Source: Liolophura sinensis (Eukaryota > Mollusca > Polyplacophora > Chitonida > Chitonidae). Taken from it: DNA of 64,000 nucleotides. Position 1 is the first letter of the stretch. Each line of letters starts with the position of its first letter. The stretch lies in assembly GCF_032854445.1 (NCBI RefSeq), contig NC_088300.1, positions 38,656,458 to 38,720,457 on the forward strand, read 5' to 3'. The notes under the pieces are model-generated. The model worked only from the letters and a program-made list of their open reading frames with translations, searched no databases and was not told the DNA's origin. Shown one piece after another: positions 57,131 through 64,000 of this stretch. The position numbers were made by a program, and so were the translations under genes.

Positions 57131-58417
57131 ATGGATGCATACGGACGCAGGCTAAACCCCTTCAGAACACTCCGTAAGCCTCTCGGGGTACAAGGTGGAC
57201 GGCAGTCCGTGTTCGTCAACAATAACCCGAATACGATCGACCAGAATCAACTACTCTTGTTCCGTTTCCCCAGCGTCGGCCCAAATGACGTCATTGTGCC
57301 CGGTACCGTGCGCTTGGCCTTCTCGATCGCGGTCAAGTCATCCGACCCGAACGCCACAGTGGTCGGGAATCTCGGACGCGCAGTAGTCAAGAAAACCACG
57401 ATCAAAATCAGCGGGAATGAGGTAATGTCCATCGACGACTCTGATGTGTTTCATTGCTACGGCGACTTATGGCTGACCATAAACAAACAGCAGAATGCGG
57501 CCTACCAAGGCATCGGCAGCGAAAACATGCTTAAACTTCGAGTCGGAGCGGAGGACGCAAGTGACGACGATGCTGGAAAAAATGCCACCGCTCACGCCTT
57601 TGGCAACCGGTTGCACATCCCACTAGACTTTGAGCTTCTAGATAGCCACATGCCATTATATCAGAGTGCCTTGGCCGACCGACTGGAGTAAGAACTGACG
57701 TTCAACGATTACGGCCGGGTCATAAAGAAAACAGGCGATGCCGACGCGACTTACACCATCGACAACATCAGCCTGGAGTTCGATATGGTCACCGAATAGG
57801 ACCTCGCTAGACAGATGCGAAACCAGTTTGCTGGGGGCGTCTCCATACTGTATGATCGCGTCCTCCGCCTCCGAAAGTTTGTGAAGGACATGTCTGATAC
57901 TCTCTGGAACATAAACCTGAACACGCCCACGAGAGCAATGAAGGGCATCCTCATGGTGTTCGAGGCTAAAGGAACCCCGTGGATGAGGAGGTCGGAGTCC
58001 TTCTACAACCCGAAGATCACCAAAGTAGAAGTCACAATAGAAAGGGTCCCCAATCAGCTGTACAGCCAGGGCATGCGGGCGTACCAGCAATGGAACGAGG
58101 TCAAGAAGTTCTTCGCCAGCTCACCCCTTAAGAAGCGGGACCCCGAGGTGGCCAGGGTCGTAAAAGACTTGGGCCTGGCAAACGTGTCCCTGGATGAGTT
58201 CTTGACGCACAAGCACGCCTTCTGGCTTGACCTGAGGACAAACGACGATGACGAGCTGCATGGCAGTGGGAGGCGCGTGACGAACACCAGCGAGGAGATT
58301 ACGATACAGGTTAGAAAACAGAGAGAAGAGCCCGGAGTGTTGAATGTATAGCTGTTTGTGATCATGGACGCAAAGCCTCACATCCAGGATGGTGGATTCG
58401 TCAGTGCGCTTTATTGA
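57131..58417 (+). pseudogene. probable major capsid protein, with in-frame stops
   Basis: One frame of 428 codons from ATG 57131 to TGA 58415-58417, broken by TAA 57689, TAG 57797 and TAG 58349 but with no frameshift. The amino part is beta-rich ('NQLLLFRFPSVGPNDVIVPG', 'KKTTIKISGNEVMSIDDSDV'). The later parts hold 'DTLWNINLNTPTRAMKGILM' and 'HAFWLDLRTNDDDELHGSGR'. Length, fold type and position directly before the packaging ATPase fit a double jelly-roll major capsid protein of the Polinton/adenovirus kind. That call is from context and recollection. The carboxy end overlaps the ATPase gene by 29 bases. Confidence 0.65.
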
Positions 58418-59003
58418 TGACGCCCACTGCGCAATTATCTGTGGGCAGACGGGATGCGGCAAAACAGTCTTCGTGCTGGACCTGCTTGAGGGCCCTTTCA
58501 GTGGTTTCTTTCATCACATTGTGACCCTGTGCCCCAGTCTTAAGTATAACAAGGCGTACCGGCGGCGATGGATACTGTCTGACCCAGAGGTCTATTGTTT
58601 GGACCCCGGCAAGCGGCTCAACGACTTTCTGAGAGCTTTCTACTGTTTGTTCGAGGGGGAACCCACCTTATACATCATTAATGATTGTAGCGCGTTGAAG
58701 GCGATGATGACGAAAAATGAAATGCTGTCATTCATAGCTTTCTCGGGCCGTCATGCAGACCAAAACGTCTGGGTCCTCACTCAGAAATACAACGCCGTCC
58801 TCAAAGACTTTCGCGAGCAGACAAAGTGGGTGGCTTTCTTTAACTGCAAAGATGGGCACGCGTTCGAAAAATGCCTGAAAGAGAACGACGTCATCGCGAC
58901 CGAGAGCGAAAAGGCAGATGTTCGACAGTTTCTCAAGGACAATCTGCATTCTAAGCTCCTGCTAAAGACTGATCCGCCCAGCACATATCAGGTTTTATAT
59001 TAG
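58389..59003 (+). CDS. FtsK/HerA-type genome packaging ATPase
   Basis: 204 intact codons. The Walker A loop is 'GQTGCGKT' at residues 19-26. A Walker B-like strand 'TLYIINDC' lies at 93-100, where an Asn precedes the Asp. A polar sensor strand 'VWVLTQKYN' is at 127-135 and an arginine-rich 'FSGRHADQN' precedes it. Length matches the compact A32-like packaging ATPases of Polintons and relatives, which drive DNA into preformed capsids. The start lies inside the end of the capsid frame. It is one of the few genes of the block with no break, so it may have been lost last or be intact by chance. Confidence 0.85.
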   Translation: MVDSSVRFIDDAHCAIICGQTGCGKTVFVLDLLEGPFSGFFHHIVTLCPSLKYNKAYRRRWILSDPEVYCLDPGKRLNDFLRAFYCLFEGEPTLYIINDCSALKAMMTKNEMLSFIAFSGRHADQNVWVLTQKYNAVLKDFREQTKWVAFFNCKDGHAFEKCLKENDVIATESEKADVRQFLKDNLHSKLLLKTDPPSTYQVLY

Positions 59004-59030
59004 ACGTAGGCGACATTTCTCCAATGAAGC

Positions 59031-59612
59031 ATGGATACCGACGAGCTTATAGACGAGATTCTGGGCGCACATAAGGAGCCCGGCCTCAGCCAACAGCTCG
59101 ACCTCAGCCAACAAGATGATGCACGGCAGCTCAGGGATAGGCTGGCGGCACTTGCGACGGGTGGGCAGGCCAAGCGATATCTGGGAAAAGACGTAACGGC
59201 CGCTGAGATCGACGCCATGAGCAACGAAGACGTAGAAAGGTTGTACTCCCGGTACGAGGCTAAGCTCGGTGCGCGGATGGTTAACGGTCTCGGAGGTATG
59301 TTCTTGAGATCATATGTAAGGGCGGCCAGCTGGCTCCTACCTATCCCACCCGAGAATCGACCAATGCTCATGGCACAGCTCGCCACCGACCCATTTGTTG
59401 AACAGGCGCTTAGCAGTGCTAGCTGCTGGCTATACTACTGCTATGGTAAGTACTTAGCACCGTTTACCATGGCGCTGACCACTGCTGAGCACTGCTCATT
59501 TGAACACCACTGCTGTCCTAGAAATGAGCCGTATGATCCAGAGGAACATGAGTACAACAAATCCGGAATGCCCGAAGGAAGAGTAGAGGGTGACAGTGGA
59601 TTCTACGAATGA
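59031..59612 (+). CDS. viral-block 193-residue protein downstream of ATPase
   Basis: Starts ATG 59031, 27 bases after the ATPase stop, in the same direction. The amino end is acidic with a repeated 'LSQQLDLSQQ'. Next come a helical region ('AAEIDAMSNEDVERLYSRYE'), a hydrophobic stretch ('GGMFLRSYVRAASWLLPIPP') and 'GKYLAPFTMALTTAEHCSFE'. The end overlaps the next gene by about 65 bases in another frame. Not a family I can name. Its place right behind the ATPase suggests a virion assembly or membrane role. Confidence 0.6.
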   Translation: MDTDELIDEILGAHKEPGLSQQLDLSQQDDARQLRDRLAALATGGQAKRYLGKDVTAAEIDAMSNEDVERLYSRYEAKLGARMVNGLGGMFLRSYVRAASWLLPIPPENRPMLMAQLATDPFVEQALSSASCWLYYCYGKYLAPFTMALTTAEHCSFEHHCCPRNEPYDPEEHEYNKSGMPEGRVEGDSGFYE

Positions 59613-60033
59613 CGACCCTGCGAAGAATCCGCAAAAAGTCGCTGCGGGTCGAGCGGGTGCTGCAGCGAGAAAGGCCAAGTCTGAAAAGCTCAAGGACGAT
59701 CTTCGCGAAGCTAAGGCTGCTTTGCTTGGCGCAGCTGATTCTACTAAGAAACAGCCGAAGGAACTGGGTTCTACGAAGGATTGGGGAGCCACAGATTTTG
59801 CGAAGGGACTTGATTCTACGAAGGAACGTGCACACCAAATCACCCACTGGGGAGCGCCCCTGGCGTTATTAGGTGTTGGCAGCCTTGCAGTGTTAGTGTT
59901 GCTACGCGTGTGGCGCAGCCGCGATACAGCACACCAAGATATTACGCCTGTTCCTTCTCAAGAACAGAAACTCCATTTAAATACCCGTCGCGACCCTTTC
60001 TATATAGAGCGACATGTCTACTCCAACCAGTGA
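59548..60033 (+). pseudogene. viral-block Lys/Ala-rich protein with membrane helix
   Basis: The frame opens at ATG 59548 ('MSTTNPECPKEE') and meets TAG at 59584-59586. It then runs 149 codons to 60033. The middle is a charged helix ('KAKSEKLKDDLREAKAALLG') with repeated 'DSTK' units. A single membrane helix follows ('APLALLGVGSLAVLVLL') and a basic tail. Without read-through only a GTG start at 59590 is available. The end overlaps the next gene's start by 20 bases. Confidence 0.5.
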
Positions 60034-60253
60034 CGGAAAAGTGCTAGTCAACGCGGCCTACCACGCCGGTGTGGTCTCTATCCGGGCTACTGGGTACGCT
60101 TGTCTCGGCCAGATGTTCCTGAAAGGAGCCCTCCCGAAGCTGGACTTAACACCCCGTGACGTCGGCATGGTCATTGCAGATGTAGGCCTGGCCATGTTTT
60201 CGAAGGAACTGCTAATTAAACAGGGGATCCTTCCTCTCAATATAATCAAGTAG
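60014..60253 (+). CDS. viral-block 79-residue hydrophobic protein
   Basis: ATG 60014 to TAG 60251-60253, at once followed by TAA. It has Gly/Ala-rich hydrophobic stretches ('GVVSIRATGYACLGQMFLKG', 'VGMVIADVGLAMFSKELLI') that could form two short membrane helices. Two bases separate it from the next ATG, so the run 59548-60705 behaves as one transcription unit. Function unknown. Confidence 0.55.
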   Translation: MSTPTSDGKVLVNAAYHAGVVSIRATGYACLGQMFLKGALPKLDLTPRDVGMVIADVGLAMFSKELLIKQGILPLNIIK

Positions 60254-60255
60254 TA

Positions 60256-60705
60256 ATGGCCTCCATCGCGATGATGATGGGCGGTGCCCTCGTAAACGCT
60301 CTGGCCTTCAGCGGGAGCAACTATATGTTTTCGATGCTGAGGAGTTCCGGTGTCGACGAAGAGCGGAGGCGCCATGACCGCGCTGTAGAGCAGCTCCAAG
60401 CCGCCCAGGAAAAATGGTCCCGAAAGCGTACTGAGCGCTTGGACTGGATCAATGATGAACTCCGCCGCTAGGGCCACGCTGTCCAAACGTTCCGGGATGT
60501 CGACGCTGCAATCCGCGAGTATTCTAGGGTCACGGGCAAAACTCTTACACGCGATGCACGCGACGCGCTGCTGGGCTCAGACCCACAGCTCTCCGATTTC
60601 TATGTGCCTAGTGAAGACCAAAAACACCACGAGATAACCTTCGTCATCCTGGGAATGTGTGTGGTGGGGGGTGTGAGTTACGGAATCGCAAAACTCACCA
60701 AGTAA
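60256..60705 (+). pseudogene. viral-block coiled-coil/membrane protein with in-frame TAG
   Basis: 71 codons from ATG 60256 form a hydrophobic start ('MASIAMMMGGALVNALAFSG') and a charged coil ('RRHDRAVEQLQAAQEKWSRK'), ended by TAG 60469-60471. The same frame stays open for 77 more codons to TAA 60703-60705, with a helical part and a last membrane helix ('ITFVILGMCVVGGVSYGIA'). The composition continues smoothly across the stop, so one gene of about 149 codons is likely. Confidence 0.55.
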
Positions 60706-60856
60706 TCCGAACTGACTGTGCCGGACTCGCCATCAAGCTCCTCGCCGTATAGCAGGCACGACATTAGTAGTAAAGTGGTTCTGCGCACGCAAATACGCCG
60801 GATGATTAACATCTTTCTCGTCGCAAATCTGTTAGAGGGCTGAATACCTTGATGAC

Positions 60857-61568
60857 ATGGTTGGTAAGGTTTCTGCTCGCCTGGCAAATATCTGTTACAG
60901 CCCTCGTGGGTACTGAAAGGGTCGCGCGGCCATCCACAATCTTGCCACTGCGGCTAAAGTCTCCAAAGATGTGGTCCGGGCCTAGCTGGGAAAGCAGGCT
61001 ATCTGGCAGATATACTTGCCCCGTCCCAGAAAAATACCGAGGCCGACGTTTGACGTGGCCGTGCCTAACGAGGTCCGCCGGCTATTCCTTATCCCCATGA
61101 TAAGGCCGACAAGCGCACCTATAGATACGCTCTTACCGTCGTCGACGTCGCTTCGCGCTGTAAAGAGGCAGAGCCGTTGGCCACAAAAGAGTCTAAAGGG
61201 GTCGCTGACGCTCTCCCTCGCACCTACAAGCGGGGACCCCTGAGATGGCCGAAGCTTCTCCAAGTTGACTCTGGGCGCGAGTTCATGGGTGCAGTGAGCC
61301 AACTGCTGGCCAAGTGTTCGTTACACCAAGTGTTGGAGTTCGTTATCTCTATCAGCCTGGAGAGCTGGAGGGCGGCCGCCGTCGCGCGACTGATCCTGTG
61401 TGGTCTCTAGAGATATATCGGCTTGGGAGCTCTGTCACAAAGCCTAATGAGCCCGTGCTGTACTATCTAGACGATACGTCGGATGGCCCGCGACGGGTGT
61501 TCGTTCGTGAAGAGTTGCTCATAGCACCTCCCGATACTCAGCTTCCCCCGGATGGGTTTCTCAGGTGA
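60857..61568 (+). pseudogene. retroviral-type (rve) integrase of Polinton, broken
   Basis: The frame from ATG 60857 has TGA 60914-60916 and TAG 60983-60985. It then reads 'QAIWQIYLPRPRKIPRPTFD', shifts near 61080 and continues as the core 'YRYALTVVDVASRCKEAEPL' and 'PKLLQVDSGREFMGA' (the second catalytic Asp). A large deletion near 61316 removes the region of the catalytic Glu. A further frame gives the carboxy domain ('GVRYLYQPGELEGG', 'VLYYLDDTSDGPRRVFVREE') to TGA. Such integrases insert Polinton DNA with a short target duplication. This copy is inactive on several counts. Confidence 0.85.
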
Positions 61569-61757
61569 TGAGGAGCTCATCTGAAGGAGTCTCCACCTTA
61601 ATGACCATTGAGCGCAACGTTGCCGTCCCCCGACGACGGTTTCACTCCAGGTAGGTCAAGCGGACATTGCCCCGGGTGTGACCCTGGGCGTTATCCAGGC
61701 GGTCAACGCTGAAATGGCGGGTGTCCTTGGGCTGCCAGCACCACAGGAAGGCGCAGT

Positions 61758-62909
61758 TTACAAGCGGCGGAGTTGCCCGAGATACTCAACGCGGCTGACG
61801 GCGAGGTAACAGAGGTTGTTCCACTAGATGCGGTCATCCACGACCCAGACACGTTGGTGGTCCTCGATTGTCAAGCCTTGGCTCGAGTGGACCGTCATCG
61901 CGTAGCCTAGTGCGAAGTCTGGCCACTTACCTTCGACAACCTCCTGTGCGGTCCTCACGCTTACCTCGACGACATCGCTGAGCACGAGCTCCAGCTGGTA
62001 CGGCCTGCCATCGTCCATAAATAATGGGCCGGGGACGGTCCCCATTACGTTGTGCTTCCGGGTGTCCCGCGGGCGATAGATTAGGGGGGACTGGCTCTCT
62101 GGGGAAGGCTCTTTGGTGGCGCTCAAAGATGAGCCTCTGTGCCCGATCGCGTTGCACCTTCCGTGAGATGAGGACGAGGTCCGTAGGTTTCCACACAGCC
62201 AAGAAATCTTCCCAGCCATCATGCAGCATCTCCTGCCACTGTACCCTATCTGGCTTGAGCCGCATCGCCCTCTTCAGGGCCCGGAGGTCCTCCTCCTTCG
62301 CCCGATGGTCGACGGTGATCTCTTCGTAGTAACCGGCAGCCTCGCGCAGCCTGTCGTGTGGGGCCTCGCCCGTAATTGTTGGGGGTTGGTCCTGGTCGCC
62401 GCAGCAGATAACTTGAACACTCCTGCAGTCCAGCCACTCAAGAAATGTCTCCAAGATGGGGCGCGGGACGGTGCACACCTCGTCCCAGACGACAACACGG
62501 GGAACAAACTTCTGACCCATCACTTCCGGAGACCAGACCTTTTGGCCGCTCCAGCGGAAGAACGAGTGGTACGTCTGGGCCTTCACGCCCCGGGGTCTCA
62601 TCTCCTTCGCAAGGCGGTGGGTGGGCGTGAACACCACCAGGGAGCCCTCGGGCGCGAAAGAGCTCGATTGCTCGTATCGTCTTTCCCGAGCCACCACCCC
62701 CCGTTGAGATAGCTGAGGGCGTGGCGCGTTAGCGGATCCGTGTGGCTGGGCGCCATGCTGTCGCGGAGCAGGTGACAGTACCCCCATGCGTCGGCTTTCA
62801 CATGGTAGGCGGCGTGGTCCTGGGACGCAAAGATCGTCTCGCCCTTATCTCTCCACTGGCCCGGGGCCACGGGGGCATCCAGACCAACCCCATCAGACAA
62901 TGCACACAT
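61758..62909 (-). pseudogene. superfamily 1 helicase, broken
   Basis: On the minus strand 'RHALSYLNGG' leads to a P-loop coded one frame over near 62690. Then come 'SLVVFTPTHRLAKEM', 'FVPRVVVWDEVC' (Walker B), 'VQVICCGDQDQPP' (motif III type) and, after another shift near 62130, 'FALGYAMTVHSSQGLTIED' (motif V). TAG 61824-61826 interrupts, and in the same frame 'CYLAVSRVEYLGQL' (motif VI) precedes TAA 61758-61760. Order and wording fit Pif1/RecD-like SF1 helicases. It probably unwound the viral genome. The upstream zinc-binding part at 62925 may be the same gene. Confidence 0.75.
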
Positions 62910-62924
62910 AATTGTCTACCGCAG

Positions 62925-63768
62925 TTACAATGCCGGGGAGCGACGAAGTTCTCGACGGCCGTCGAGCTTGGCTAGGGCCGGACGGGTAAGGTAGAGCTGT
63001 CCGTTTCCACCCGGACGGCTTCCTCGGCCGTTAACGCGCGAAGCATCGCCAAGAGATTGATGTGGGCGTATGCTAGCATGCTCGCCCGCAGGCGGGTGTA
63101 CTGCGGCTGGGCCCCATCGTAGTAGGTCAAGATTCACCCCAGAGCGCACCGGGCGCACCCACTATGGGAGCCGCTTTTGCGGCAGTCGTCTACTAGGAAA
63201 GTCCAGTTCGCCCTGGTCCGTGATCAGACGCCGCGTCATCCGCTTGCCATCAGCCTTGGAGCCCTGGGTAAACTTGCCGATGACCGAACATGTCTGGTCT
63301 CGCCTGTCAGGGAGCCAGACATTGTGCTGGGGCCTGAGAGCAACGAGCCCCTCTGTGACCTCGGGGTGGGTTAGGAGGCCTGTCCCAGTGAGATAGGCTA
63401 GGAGTGCCGTGGGAGCCCAGACCTTTGCGATGAGCCTGGCCCTCAAACCACGCAGTATGACCGGGTGGCAGTCGGGCGCGAAACTCCCCACGAGTGTACG
63501 CAGGCGAAGCCTATGCCGATGTCAACGGCAGCGGACCGTTGATTGCAAACGTTTAAACTCCTTCTCGAACGCTGCCTTCTTTCGCTTCCAGTTGTTGGTC
63601 TTTGCGTTGTCATACCCACAAGCTTCGCAGAGACAGAAAGCGTTTTTTAACACCCTTCCCGCACTTGCTACACAGTTGGAGTGGCGGCCCCTTTCGGAGG
63701 CGAAACAGGTGGATTTTACAGTGCGTGCCTAGGCAGGGGCGACCGCAGAGGTCGGTTGTGCCAATCAT
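62925..63768 (-). pseudogene. zinc-ribbon amino part of the viral helicase gene, broken
   Basis: ATG 63768 starts 'MIGTTDLCGRPCLGTHCKIH', and with 'LQLCSKCGKGVKKRF' it gives three to four Cys pairs typical of a zinc ribbon. After shifts near 63610 and 63490 the frame at 63162 continues with 'AKVWAPTALLAYLTGTGLLT' and 'RPQHNVWLPDRRDQTCSVIG', then a third frame to about 62925. It runs in the same direction as the helicase with only a short gap, so both probably formed one protein of about 650-700 residues. Function inferred from position: DNA binding or priming during replication. Confidence 0.55.
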
Positions 63769-63992
63769 GAGCCAGGCGCACATGTTTGTTCCTCGAGTCA
63801 TCGTGTATACAGGCTGCTTATCACTTCGTATACTACTGCGGATGGGTATGTCCAAAAGGTAAACAAATGTGTACGCCTTGGCTAGGGGGGCGCCCAAGGG
63901 GGGGTGGTGCCCTTCTGGCTGTCTAGTTTGGGACAGGCGAGATGCGTTGTTTTTTTTAGCCCACCAGCCTGTTTTTGGGGGGGTTGAATACC

Positions 63993-63998
63993 TATAAA
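63993..63998 (+). promoter_or_regulatory. TATA-like box at window edge
   Basis: TATAAA seven bases before the window end, after a G run. It could serve a rightward gene outside the window. No support beyond the motif. Confidence 0.2.
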
Positions 63999-64000
63999 CA

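Larger units (their letters stand above)
52107..64000. mobile_element. endogenous Polinton/Maverick-type DNA virus, partial
   Basis: From about 52.1 kb to the window edge G+C rises sharply and genes are packed on both strands. The block contains a viral packaging ATPase, a probable major capsid gene, a retroviral-type integrase and a superfamily 1 helicase, plus small membrane and coiled-coil proteins. This combination defines Polinton/Maverick-type elements, which are integrated double-stranded DNA viruses. Stops and frameshifts in capsid, integrase, helicase and other genes show decay. No protein-primed DNA polymerase B or adenovirus-type protease was seen. The polymerase is expected beyond 64000. 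The left border is placed at an inverted repeat near 52107; terminal inverted repeats could not be confirmed. Confidence 0.85.

Noticed and set aside
59452-59527. A possible 76-bp intron with a good gtaagt donor and a tcctag acceptor inside the gene at 59031.
   Set aside because: The unspliced frame reads on through the segment with protein-like text, and removing it switches frame to an early stop. Kept only as a remote option.
57689-61826. A changed genetic code reading TAG/TAA as an amino acid in the viral block.
   Set aside because: Intact neighbouring genes end in TAG or TAA, a TGA also interrupts the integrase, and frameshifts and deletions show ordinary decay.
63860-64000. Right terminal inverted repeat of the viral element.
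   Set aside because: No match to the left border sequence was found; the element seems to run past the window.

Overview
The window looks like a molluscan nuclear genome. The evidence is a tRNA-derived SINE family of a kind common in molluscs, a spliced animal housekeeping-type gene, two Tc1-type transposons, two Ty3/gypsy-type retroelements and a long satellite array. No species can be named from the sequence alone.

Layout. (1) 1-21963 is a tandem array of a ~550-bp satellite (38 landmark repeats between 1091 and 21460, mean period ~550.5 bp). It is interrupted by a 200-N gap and has higher-order copies of 7, 8, 12 and 15 monomers. (2) 21964-38480 holds older, diverged copies of the same satellite. 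They run forward up to ~28002 and inverted after it, and carry insertions of two Tc1 elements, three SINE copies and a decayed Ty3-type LTR element. (3) 38500-46450 is ordinary host DNA with one gene on the minus strand. Seven small coding exons join in phase to 236 codons and match FAM204A. The gene is invisible to single-frame scanning. (4) 46458-51346 is a young Ty3/gypsy element on the minus strand with nearly identical ~205-bp LTRs, a perfect 5-bp target duplication, and a gag-pol frame broken by one in-frame TAG.

(5) From ~52.1 kb to the right edge the base composition becomes clearly richer in G+C and gene density rises to virus-like levels. This is part of an endogenous Polinton/Maverick-type DNA virus. 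It contains a packaging ATPase with an intact reading frame, a probable major capsid gene overlapping it by 29 bp, a broken retroviral-type integrase, a broken superfamily 1 helicase gene with a probable zinc-ribbon amino end, and a set of small membrane or coiled-coil proteins. Genes lie on both strands with 4-bp ATGA overlaps and convergent ends. Several frames are broken by stops (mostly TAG) and frameshifts, so this copy cannot be autonomous. The DNA polymerase B gene and the right terminus would lie beyond 64000 and are not seen.

How it fits together: the satellite block acts as a landing zone for transposons, and every insertion there can be dated and bounded because it splits a known monomer phase. 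The host gene sits between two mobile-element blocks. The viral block carries a morphogenesis module (capsid, ATPase, membrane proteins) next to an integration/replication module (integrase, helicase).
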